Shown in pieces: positions 43,052 to 53,954 of a stretch of DNA of 64,000 nucleotides. This DNA is from Leptobrachium leishanense (taxonomy: Eukaryota; Chordata; Amphibia; Anura; Megophryidae). Under the pieces are notes generated by a model, which saw nothing but the letters and a program-made list of their open reading frames with translations, was not told the origin of the DNA and ran no database searches. Location of the stretch: contig CM019063.1 of NCBI GenBank assembly GCA_009667805.1, positions 355,718,942-355,782,941 of the forward strand, given 5' to 3'. Numbering within the stretch: position 1 is the first letter of the stretch; the number at the start of each line of letters is the position of its first letter. The position numbers and the translations under genes were made by a program.

Positions 43052-45871
43052 ATTTTCAAATGACGGTAAACGGTTTTCCTTTAATCTATTCATAAACAAC
43101 TGCTTGGGGCAGCAGTCTGTATTATAAGAGGAGACATTTTAGGACACGCAGATCAAGTTTAGTGATTTTTTGGCTAAATTATGCTGAAATTTATGCAGGG
43201 TTTGGATGAAAGTAACAATAAGTGCTTTAAAATTGGGCCTTTAGCGTCGGCAACCGTGCCGTCACACTGTAACCCTTTTGTGGTATTGTGGTAGAGTGCA
43301 GGGTTGGACCCTGTGGTCCAAAAAATTTAAATGATATAAATCTGGTAATATAGGCGTCAGTGTCAGTGCACCCAAATATTGTGCCTTCGGTGGCAGCAAG
43401 TGCCTTCACACCGTAACCCTTTTGTGGTATTGTGGAAGAGTGCAGTGGTGGAGGTTTTGTGAATGCAGAAGAGATCCCCGATCTATTCCATTACTTCAGC
43501 ATCAGGGGATTGATAGCTGCTGATCCAGGACTGATTCATTTTTATAAATGTCAGCCGGTCTACAGAGTTGGTGGACAGATGCACTCTTTTGTCTGTGACA
43601 AAACCTCCAGTGGCACTGAATGTCCTTTCGGAAAGCACGCTGGATGAAGGGCAACCTAGTAGCTGCATAGCATATTGGCTAAGTTCTGGCCAGTGATCCA
43701 ATCTCAACACCCAGTAAGCCAGTGGATCATCTGCTGTAAAGGTATCCAGGTCTGCCCTTGCCCCTAGGTAGTCCTGCACCATACGGTGAAGACGCTGGCA
43801 ATGGGTGCCTACATTTGACAACCCTGGGCGTCGTGGACTAAAAAAATTGGAAAAGGCATCAGTCAAGCGGCCCCTTTCACCGCTCTTCCTCTGATCAACC
43901 GCAGCCTCAGAAGCACCTGTGTCATCACTTGGTAACTTATCAGTGCCTGGAAAGGTGTTACACAAGTGTCACTTTAGAGCTTCTTCAAGTTGTTTCATCT
44001 GTCCTCCCTCTGTGCGGGCAGGATGAGCTCTGCAACTTTACCCTTGTATCATGGATCAAGAAGGCTTGCCAACCAGTAATGATCCCTCTCCTTAATAGCA
44101 CGAATCCTGGGGTCCTTTACCAGGCTTTGCAGGATAAGGGAGCCCATGCAGTGTAGGTTGGATGTGGCATTAGCTTCCGAGTCTTCCTGGTCAATGAGGA
44201 TGACTCCATCGTGCACACAAAACTCTCCCTTGAGGAATCTCCACCTTCAATGCCCCCACTACTTAAATATTCCTCCTCCTCCTCATCCTCCTCCTGTCTG
44301 ATCTGAGGAGGACCCGCAGGAATGCTGTCTGCGGAAAGACTGGGGCCTTGAGAGCTAGGGAAAGCCTCCTCTTCCTCCTGCGGCTCTGCCTCTAGTGCCA
44401 CATCTATAATTCCCTGCAGAGTGCGCTCCAGAAGGAACACTAAAGGAATTGTGTCACTGATGCATGCACTGTCCCTGCTCACCATCCTCGTTGCCTCCTT
44501 GAATGGTGACCGTATAGTGCATGCATCCTTGATCATCAGCCACTGCGGGGGGGAAACAAGTTGACCTGAACCTGTCCTTGTGCCATACTCACACAGGTAC
44601 TCATTGATTGCCCTCTGCTGCTTGTGCAGATGCTGCCGCATTGCTAATGTCGAGTTCCACCTGGTGAGCATGTCACAGATAAGACGGTTTGTGGGAACGT
44701 GGAATTCTCTTTGAATTTCTGCCAGGCGAACACTTGCTGGGAATGACCATCTGAAGTGGCTGCAGACTTTTCTGGCCTGGCTGAGAAGCTCTGCCAGCCC
44801 TGGGTACCTGGTTAGGAGACGTTGTACCACCAGATTTAGGACGTGTGCTAGGCATGGTACATGCGTCAATTTACCCTGGCATAGGGCGGAGAGAAGGTTG
44901 CTGCCATTATCACAGACAACCATTGCCAGCTGGTTGGCATGGCTCCTGTCCCCTAAACAAACCAGCTCAAGCACAGTATGGCATCTTTTTGCTTGAGCCA
45001 TTGCGTAGCCCCTGTCAGGCGTTGGTTTAACTGCCACTTTGCCAGAGACACAGTAGGAGGAGGAGGAGGAAGAGGGAGAGGTGGTGGTGGTGGAGCAGAC
45101 AGACCTCATATAAGAAGCTTTCTGGAGGCGTGGTGGATGAACAAGCTCCAGCACAGAGTCTTGGATCCCTCCCAGCTGCAATCAGAGTTACCCAGTGTGC
45201 CGTGAAGGAAATGTAATGGCCCTGTCCATGCTTGCTGGACCACGTGTCTAAAGTCAAGTGCACCTTGCTGCTGACTGCCTTTCCCAATGACTCCATAAGA
45301 TTGTCTTCCACGTGCTGGTATAGTGCTGGAATGGCCTTCCGTGAAAAGAAATTACATTTTGGAACCTGCCACTGTGGTACAACACATTCAGCAAATTCAC
45401 GGAAGGAAGCAGAGTCCACCAGCTGGAAAGGCAGCAGCTGCAATGCGAGTAATTTTGCTAAGCTGGCATTTAGACGCTGTGCTTGGGGATGGTTGGGACT
45501 ATATTGTTTCTTACGCTGCAGCAGCTGGGGCAACGTAATCTGACTGCATAAATCTTCAACTGATGGGATGCTGTCACATTGTGAGGAAGGACCTGGTACA
45601 TCCATTACTGTAGCATCATCCCGGTCAGTGGAGGTTGGAGTAAATGACATGGCAGGACATATAGTGGGGGTAGAGACAGGTGAGGAGGACCTACGCAAAG
45701 TGTTGCACCAACGGGATGCGTGGCAGGTGGTCATTAGGAATGAGCTGAACACTCCCCGAGTTCGGTTCGAGCCCGAACCCGAACTTCCCATTTGTTCGGG
45801 ACCGAACCCGAACCCGAACCCCCATGCAAGTCAATGGGGCTGAAAATTCGTTTTGTTAGAGTGCCCTCCAA
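43052..45871 (-). pseudogene. hAT transposase, right-arm copy
   Basis: Mirror of 25,322-28,139. The C-terminal dimerisation frame is at 43,483-43,965, the middle core at 44,117-45,181 and the first core part at 45,027-45,735. Two one-base insertions relative to the left arm (near 44,233 and 45,170) shift the frame at different points, so neither arm has the uninterrupted ORF. TAGGAATGAGC, the inner hAT's terminal repeat, lies at 45,735-45,745; only 126 bp of that element follow before the inverted duplication ends at 45,871. Confidence 0.88.
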
Positions 45872-48800
45872 TAAACCAATTAGAATACCGGTTATATCAA
45901 TTAGCTGAACAATTGGTGAAGATCACCGAGTATGTATGGGCACAGCGGCCTGATAACTCTTTAGGGATAAATCCAGTGGCCACCCAAGGGCCACAGGATC
46001 AATAACACCTCAGATGTTATTGAATCAGAGGGAACAACTGAATGAAATAGCATAGGTGGCACAACCTGACACCATTGAATCCCCAGGTCTACATATTAAT
46101 AAGGAATCTAAAAGTATGTTAAGGGGGATTTCTGCTGTTGGATGCTAACCACTCTCCTATTTTTCAGCCTACTTCTAGTCCCTCTGATATAAACAGGCCA
46201 TTAACCGCAACCGACTCTCAGGAGATCGTCGTAGCCAGATGCCCCGATGGAGAGCCAGCTACCCGTTGCGCATTAGCCTACAAGAAACCTAAGGTTCTCT
46301 GTACGGTGGGTAAGGATGAGAATCTCCCTACCCCAGGTAAAGTGATTTTCAACACCAGTTCATGGAGTTGCCCTCGGAGGTTAGAAACAGGTATTAACAG
46401 GGTCTGTTATAATAAATCCCTACGATAACTGCATGATTGCAGTAGTAAACCTCGTGGGAAGGCCGAATCCATTCACTGGTTTTAAACCGTTAATACGGTC
46501 AAAGAAATTAAATTTGTAGGAAATATATATATATATATATACACGTATTTATATTTATATATATCTCTACAGGGCGATATCCTATTCAGTCCCCTATTAG
46601 GAAAGCAAGCCCACAAAAGGGGGATGATATACTTAATGGCTCACAAGAATTGAAAGGGTTAATAATCTATGTGTCACTGTCTTGATGAAATGCATTAAAA
46701 TTAAAATAAATGCTGCGCTGCATCAAAGGGAAAGCATGGAATAAATCAGAAATGGGGAAGATTACCCGTTTCCATTTACCATGATCCTAAAGTCACATAG
46801 ATGAAGTGTTAACCTAAATATTTACATGTTGTGTATATCAATTCTTATGAAGTTCATCTCATTTTAGAAAGATAAGATGAGTAAAGTGACAATTGGTCAC
46901 TCGCATGGAGACGTGTCCTAAAGACTCAGATGTCAGGAGCAGCCATGCTGGAAGTGACAGAAAGTCATAGGAGCACCCTGTCATAAAGGATACCCAAAGA
47001 AACGGAAGGATGACGACAAGTGCATTATTGGTTATTTGAAAATCAACCTCCATAGATGAAAAGATCAACAAGCCACAAGATGTTTCGCTTGAAAGGTCTT
47101 TACCAGGGGAAAACACTGCTTGATTCAAATCCATTTTCATCAACTGGAGTTCATTGATTCACCCTCAGATTACCCCGTTCGTAAAAGAAATGGGGGAACC
47201 ACAAAAGGGGGATGGTCGTGAGAATCCATCATGTATTTACCAATTATTTTTTTCTTCTGCACTAATTATCGCATGGAGTCGATGCCTAACAACTTGTTAA
47301 AGACTAAGGCTACCATACAGATGTAAAATTTCCTATCCAATTGGTCCATGTCAATTCCTACTCATGAATCTAGATAAGTAGATATTGAAAAGGGGGATTT
47401 GTCAGACCTTTTTAGATATGAAATTTCTATAACGCAGGAATGTTTAAATTTGGGGCCAGGAATTGCGTCACACAAACAACTTGTCTGCGTCGTTAATATA
47501 TAACAAGAATATGCGTTCTAAAGACAATGTAACAAGCGAGACTCGTCATCTATCAGCAAACATCCATTGTCCTTAATTAATTCTGGTTGTGAGAAACAAA
47601 CAGATGTTAGATCAAATGGTTTAAAAGTAAGGGAACACAATGACAACTAAGATAGAAATCTCAGTATTGTGTTTATTTCGTCACATCGAAACTCTGAAAG
47701 ACCAGGTAAACAGGGAACAAAGGGTTGCCCAATAAAGAAAAAAAAAACCTGAGGTTAAATGGCTTGGATAAACCAGCTTGTAATGCTATTCGGCAATATG
47801 TACTATATGGTATGAGAATATTTATTACTTAGAACTGATAATTTTGGCATCTTATAAAAACAGAGGCCCTACCACATTTAGTTGATCATCACAAACGTCT
47901 GGTGTACTAACCCGCATGAAGCCGATTAAGTCGGGTAACGTGTGAATGTTAAAAACGATACCACGAATGAATGAATGTATGTCCCCTCACATACACATCC
48001 CTGTGGATATAAGTAAAGGGGGATGAGATGCACACACGCCGTGGCGAAGTATGCTGGCGATGCCGCAATAGAAATAAATTTTGATTTGTTAACAAAATCT
48101 ATGGAGTCCCGGGATATAGGAATAAAAGACCCCAAACCAGTAAAAGATTGGCCAAACACATAAATTAATTCCTGCAGAAGGTTGATGGATGATCTGAGAG
48201 CGCCATCTGCTGGCCAGGTAATATAACACCTGGACAGACCCCTGGAGTTGATGAATATATATATCCTCCAATCAAATGAGGCCACATAGTGATGGGCTAG
48301 ATCTAAAACTGGGCGGAAGACCACTATATAGAGGGGACACTCCAGAGCAGAAGGATCAACACACACTGAGAAAAGCTTGGGGAGAGACCTGAGGGACGCT
48401 TGGAGGGAAGAAAGGCAATTATCAGCGGCCGCCCCTTTAAGACCGACCACACCCTAATCTTCCACCACTCTATCTTCACTAACCAGATGGTAAAGTATGC
48501 CTGAATAATATGATATCTATTTTCTAATTGCATAGTCCTTACTTTAGATGTCCATCACAAATTAAAGGAATATAAATGAATTACTTTGCTGTGAAGCCTA
48601 ATAATCAGTAGACTAGTAATTCTGCCTTTACATTCCACTGCAGAGGAATGCCAAGAAAGAAAACTGTTACCGGCTGAATACTTGAGCCATAATTTAGTGA
48701 AATTATTTATATTCCAAGAATACTGGTTGTGGACATCTAAAAATCAATTATATACCTATAGTGAGATACGCTGGGACCGTGAAATAGCTTTTATATGTCA

Positions 48801-49600
48801 AGTACTGTCCGCCCCATTCGTAACCTAGCATAACTCCTTCCATATCCATCTTGCAGCCCTTTCGAATGAATGCATGCACTGTAGTCATTAAGAAGCGTTG
48901 GGTTAACGTATATCGAATGAAGTGCTGTGATTGATCTGTGGAAGAGATAGTATCCCTATCGAGTGTGTTATGTATCTCCCTGAAGGAAGTTGCATTTTAG
49001 TGAATAGGCCCCCACAATAATAAATTGTGCTGCAGGTGATGCCCAGTAACTGAGTGTTTATCTTAGCCAGGTGGAGGATTGGTTTATAAGGGGAAAGGTT
49101 TAAGTGAATAGAATAGAGCTTGGTGTTTAAGAATTGAGGCATGTATATCTGTGGTGCGGTCTATAAACCTAAAATATCTGTCCATTAGATTATTGCGTGT
49201 CGCAGTATCGCTACTAATCACGATCTATAATCACTTGTAAATTGTATTTTGCTAATCCGTTGATAACATACGATTGTATGAAACTTGACGTGTAAATACA
49301 TTTTGGTTTGAATTGTTTTACCGTTACGCAGTCTCATATCATCTTTATTGATTTTAATGTGTTTAAAAATATCTAGATAGCATCAAAAGAACTCGGGATA
49401 ACGCGCCATATATTTCTTAAGACGTATATTCATTGATTGGTTATTAATCCCTATTTTAGGGGTTAAATACCAATTTATACCACTGGTATTGGAGTCACTG
49501 TCAATAATATATATATATATCTATATATATCTACAATAAGAAAAATATACGTCATATTTAATATATCCCTGACCTATTAAAGAAGTCAATAATCTCTAAC
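45872..49600. other. No recognisable gene; AT-rich with repeated polypurine tracts
   Basis: The short phrase AAGGGGGAT recurs near 46,120, 46,617, 47,208, 47,390 and 48,016. The 47,390 instance reads GAAAAGGGGGATTTGTCAG, like a polypurine tract before an LTR beginning TGTCAG. TATATAGAGGGG near 48,323 could be a core promoter. ORFs of 60-174 codons show no known domain. A decayed retrovirus-like element is possible but unproven. AT microsatellites lie at ~46,523-46,566 and ~49,508-49,530. Confidence 0.35.
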
Positions 49601-51729
49601 ACTCCTTATCCAACTTCCTGAACCACCTCCAACTTGTCAAGGGTCGATCTCAAATTGCGTGCAAATTGGGGGAGATCAGAATGCACAAAAGGAATTCGAA
49701 AACCGCAACTGAAACCCTCAAATAGATCCCGTGCGGACGCACGTTTTAGGGTACTGGTCGAGCCAGGGGCCCATCTTGCCCACGCTCACCGGGGTCACGC
49801 CCTCTAGCCCACTGCCCACGCTCACCGGGGTTACCCCCTCTAAACCTGCCATCTCTGTTAGGGGCCGATCCACTTCGGAACGAGGACGCCTTTTCGAAAA
49901 CATTTGAAAGCGGGATGTCCACCACCGCATTGAGAGCATTCATGGTGGAAGCGACAGGAGCTGAACCATCTGCAGCGGCTCTCATTAAAGAGCCAGCAGA
50001 CTCCCCGCTTCTGTGGTCTCGAGGCTGTAGCAACTGATCCTGCGGAGTCACAAAAAATAGAAGAAGTCGGGCGTTTTGGCATCATTAAAAGCAACCACAA
50101 GCTCCCATCCTGCACATCAAAAGGCAAATACGGTCGCACCACCAACTTTTGACAAAATCTCTAATCGTACTGATACCAGCATTGACCCCCATAAATTTTA
50201 TACACTCCCAGACCAAATCCTAGTATGCAAAAAGTGACACACCCAGCGAAGGCGAGCGCTCACAAAGCACACTGGCATAAATCAAAAACCCCTGCAGCCA
50301 ATTGCCGAAGGTAACCGGCAACAGCCGTTAAGGCATATCCTTGTCCTTATCCACGCCACTCAGTGGCTTGCGCGGTTTGTCCACAAGACTCCCTATCCTG
50401 AGGAACCAAAGATAACAAGACCACAAACTCAAACCGAATAATTTTGTCTTTAACATCGCTAGAAATCAACATTGCCAGTGACGCCATCTCACAGACTGTA
50501 GGCTGTGGGACCAGCACCGGAGGGACAGCTGGAGCGGGCGCAGCACCTGCCCCCAGCACTCCGCGATCACCCGTGGTCAAATTATCCCCAACAACAGACC
50601 CACCCACAGGACGTACCTGCACCGGGCAAGGACCCCGGCAGCAAAAGCGAAGCGCCCACCACAGACCCGAGTGGCGGAGGCCCAATAGCCCCCAAGATAG
50701 CAGGCCCCGTGGCAGCAACAGAACCAGCTGACATCCCAGCCCCCAAAACCCCCGTAGAGATACCACCACTCAGACCAGGCTCAGACACAGGCACAGCTGA
50801 ACCAGGCGCAAGGAGAGACAGAAAGGACCGGAACAGAGCATCAAACCCCCCCATCCAAAACCGATGCAGGAAGGGAAAAAACAGCCGACGATAAAAGAGA
50901 AGACCCCACAGCGACCGAAGGCAAAGAAACAGAAGAGGAAGGAAGGAGCGGGGGAGTGCACAGAGGCCGCAGACTGGAACGAACCCACAGAAACAGGGAC
51001 AGCAGGAACAAGGTACTCACGGGCTGGCACACTCGACCCTGGGTCCAAGCGCAGTCCACCATCAGCCAAATCCTCCACAGGGGTATCCTGTTCCCTCCGC
51101 AATGGCATCCTGGAGCGAGCAGGCAAGCAAAAGGTTCCCTGGTGTTGGTCCCCATCTTCCTCCCCCGAGAATTCCCTCCTTCGCAGCAGTGGGGGACGAG
51201 AGTTCCGGGAAGCAGGGGCAGCATCAGCCGGAACACCATGGTCAGCCGACATGTGGCCAGAAGTACTTCGCAATGACGTCACTTCCTGTGCACTTCCATC
51301 TGCCACAGATGCCGGAAGCCTCCAGCTGCCATTTTGTTGGTGGGAGCCAGCGCCACTTCCCCGGGCCCGACCATCGCGAGTGCGGGCCGACCTGGGAGAA
51401 GGAACCACAGAAGGGGCAGCGCTCGGCACAGCGACTACTGCTGCAACTGAAGCACCCCTCCTGGATGGATGCCCATCCCTCCTAGTGGGGGCAGCCTGGA
51501 CGGGGGGACTCGGACTGAGTCGCACAGGAGGCCTCGAGCACCGCAGGGTCCTGCCAGTTTGTCCAGCAGCTGGAACTGCCTCAGTCCTCTCCGCAGCAAC
51601 CGCAGACATCCCAGGCTCCTGCACATCAGCCATCAGCTGCTGCAATGCCTGGCGGCCATGCTCTCTCATGTACCGCTCAGCCTGCGCCAGCAGCAGTGCT
51701 GACAGCTCACTCCCCGCTGGATCAGACAT
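49600..51729 (-). pseudogene. DIRS/Ngaro-type (tyrosine-recombinase) retrotransposon ORF1, plus the start of the RT ORF
   Basis: Minus-strand start MSDPAGSELSALLLAQAE at 51,729, then a Pro/Ser/Arg-rich gag-like stretch (GC-rich, frame lost near 50,900). Next come VKDKIIRFEFVVLLSLVPQ and, at 50,340-50,150, TFGNWLQGFLIYASVLCERSP, both typical of DIRS-like ORF1 proteins. A Cys/His finger follows: CWLFNESRCRWFSSCRFHHEC-SQCGGGHPAFKC (49,9xx-50,05x). Below 49,740 a further frame reads FRIPFVHSDLPQFARNL, as at the entry to the DIRS reverse transcriptase. The element is truncated near 49,600. Several frameshifts. Confidence 0.65.
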
Positions 51730-51879
51730 GCCGGTAAGGTAAGGAAAAACTTTGCAACACACTGGAAAAAACAGCCAGGAGAGCAGGGAAGCAGGAAACG
51801 TTCTCCACTGACTGTTAACAGCAGCACATTCAATTGGGAATGCTGACTTCCCCATCAGTGCATTACATATATAGTCCAC

Positions 51880-52083
51880 AACACTGTATCAAACTTTTAC
51901 ATGTAAGCCAATCCATGTACAGTATTTTCCTGCCCAAAATTTAACCCCCTCCTCCCAGAGAATATTCCAGGGCCCTGTTTGTCAGTCATGGCCCATCTTC
52001 TTAGGCAGGATGACTGGGCTGCCTAGGTGAGAGTGAAGGACTGGTTGGGGCAGTGAGGAGTATTAGTGAGTCGGGTGGTAGGC
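51880..52083. other. No gene seen
   Basis: Short non-coding spacer between the DIRS-like ORF and a LINE fragment. Confidence 0.5.
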
Positions 52084-52341
52084 TTACCTGAATAGGAATG
52101 TCTTAAGGGAGCGTTTGACAGAAGGGAAACTAGGGGAAAGTCTGACAGTATGAGGGAGAGTGTTCCAAATGATGGGGGCTATGCGTGAGAAATCCTGCAG
52201 TCTCTCATGGGAAGAGGTGAATATGCACGGACAAGCTAGGTGCAGGTTACTGTTTGACCATAGAAAGCAGGCTGGTGTGTATTTGGGGATTAATGTGGAT
52301 TGGGTAGTAGGGAGCAGAGTTAATGAGAAATTTGTAAACAT
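52084..52341 (-). pseudogene. LINE ORF2 C-terminal fragment
   Basis: 85 codons with FSRIAPIIWNTLPHTVRLSP and FPSVKRSLKTFLFR, the conserved end of non-LTR retrotransposon reverse transcriptases (the W-N-L-P then F-K-L-K-L-F pattern). It runs to a stop and has no upstream palm domain. Confidence 0.7.
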
Positions 52342-52705
52342 GGAATATGTTGGCAGATAAGAACCTTTTGGCCCATCTAGTCTGACCCAATTATAAGGAT
52401 ACTTTCCTTGGATTTATCTTATATTTATTTAGGATAGCTTTCTGTCTATCCCATGCCTGCTTAAATTCAATCACTGCTTTAGCCTCTACCACTTCTACTG
52501 GAAGGCCGTTTCATGTATCCACCATCCACTCCGTAAAATAATACTTCCTGATATTACTTTTACACTTTTGCCCCTCTAATCTAAGACTATGTCTTCTTAT
52601 TTTGCTACTTTGTTTCCTTTTACATATACTCCCTTCCTCTACCTTATTGATTCCCTTTACATATTTAAATGTTTCTATCATAGCTCTTGTCTCTCTTCCA
52701 AGCTA
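52342..52705 (-). mobile_element. CR1-like LINE 3' fragment
   Basis: On the minus strand the fragment ends with GGTTCTTATCTGCCAACATA. It contains GGGATAGACAGAAAGCTATC and phrases such as CCAGTAGAAGTGGTAGAGGC, a dispersed repeat I associate with the 3' part of amphibian CR1/L2-type LINEs. The family assignment is from memory of its pattern. Confidence 0.5.
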
Positions 52706-53035
52706 AACATGTTAAGATTAGGTCGTGCACGCGTTTTTTAATCGTTTCGTTACGTTCCAGTTTTTAAATTTTTCGTTTCGGACCATTTTAGTTTTGTTTC
52801 GTATTGTTTATTTTCATGGTTTCGGATCGCTTTCGGTTTTGTGGTATGGGGGGATTTCGTTCTTTCGGATCGTCTGTTTATTTGTTCTTTTGTTTAAAAG
52901 GATCCATCCTTGTTCTTTGATTTTTTTTTTTTACTAGACATATGGTACTTCGGATGCTCCGATATTTCGGACGTATCGGTTTTTATGGAATCAGATACGT
53001 TTATTCTTATGATTTGATTATTTAATTGCTTAAAC

Positions 53036-53430
53036 AGTGAACACAAGCAACATGCATTGCACAACTTTATTTAATCATATTATCTTGTACTGTTAGACTG
53101 GGGATTTAGGGAAAAGCTAATTCTAATATTCTATTAAAGCTGAAAGCACTAGAGTGGAAACAAGTGAAAAAAGTGACTGACAGTGAAGCCAACCAATCAT
53201 AGAGCTTTTCCTACAATATCACTGTTGCAAACATTGCACAACTTTATTTAATCATAATAATATATCAATATCTTATACTGTTAGACTGGGGATTTAGGGA
53301 AAAGCTAATGAAATATTTAAAATAATATATTATTGATGCAGAACGAAAGCACTGGAACAAGTGAAAAAAAGTATCTGACAGTGAAGCCAACCTAACATAC
53401 AGGTATCATACAGGTTTTTCCACAATGCAT
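53036..53430. repeat. ~190-bp tandem duplication upstream of the TATA box
   Basis: GCACAACTTTATTTAATCATA, CTGTTAGACTGGGGATTTAGG and CTGACAGTGAAGCCAACC occur twice in the same order (first block ~53,036-53,225, second ~53,226-53,430). Confidence 0.85.
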
Positions 53431-53442
53431 CACTGTTGCCAA

Positions 53443-53449
53443 CTATATA
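53443..53449 (+). promoter_or_regulatory. Candidate TATA box
   Basis: TATATAA about 500 bp before the first Myb-like exon, directly after the duplicated block. The position suggests a promoter; no transcript data. Confidence 0.35.
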
Positions 53450-53514
53450 ATCCCCACGAGAATCCATGTTTATGGCCTATTTTGATTTGGAGAGAGCAGG
53501 AGTGATTATTAGAG

Positions 53515-53880
53515 GTTGGTGGTGTTGGTTTTTGTTGGTGTTGGTGTTATTGCAGTGTGTTGGTGCAGTGTGGTGGCATGTTGGTGCAGTGTGGTGGTGT
53601 GTTGGTGCAGTGTGGTGGTGCAGTGTGTGTGCTAGAGAATGACTGAGGGAGAGATTCAGATTGTGTCAAGTGTGAGTGTGAGAGTGGGAGGGTGGGAGTG
53701 AAGCGGTGGGAGGGGGAGTGAGAGGTGGGTGAGTGGGCATGAGAGGCGTCGGGAGGGGGGTCATGAGAGGCAGCAGGGTCATGAGAGGTGGCGGGGTCTT
53801 GAGAGGCGGTGGGGTCGTGAGAGGCAGCGGGGTCGTGAGAGGCAGCGGGAGGGGGATGGCAGGGGAAGAGCAAGAGGGGG
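53515..53880. repeat. GT- and GA-rich minisatellite tracts
   Basis: 53,515-53,640: GTGTTGGTGCAGTGTGGTGG units. 53,700-53,850: (G)TCATGAGAGGCAGCGGGG/TCGTGAGAGGCAGC units of about 18-19 bp. The minus-strand ORF here (PPHCTNT and TTPLPL repeats) is a by-product. Confidence 0.8.
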
Positions 53881-53954
53881 AGTGGGGTGGATGACGTGAG
53901 AAAGAGGGGTGGTAGGAGAAGGGAGGGCAGTTCCTCCTCCACCCTGTCCTCACC

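Larger units (their letters stand above)
25322..45871. repeat. ~10.2-kb inverted duplication around an assembly gap
   Basis: Positions x on the left arm (25,322-35,538) pair with about 71,191 minus x on the right arm (35,653-45,871). The mirror includes hAT, Gypsy, solo LTR and MITE down to the same stops and frameshifts. I found only three differences: an extra G in the right arm opposite 26,030, A for G opposite 26,080, and an extra G opposite 26,960. The left boundary lies inside a hAT end sequence. The right boundary abuts unrelated DNA after GCCCTCCAA. Confidence 0.95.

Noticed and set aside
47926..48450. 174-codon minus-strand ORF
   Set aside because: No similarity to a known family that I can see; flanking DNA gives no support.
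50864..51742. 292-codon plus-strand ORF opposite the DIRS-like ORF1
   Set aside because: It is a shadow frame in GC-rich DNA. The minus strand carries the recognisable blocks.
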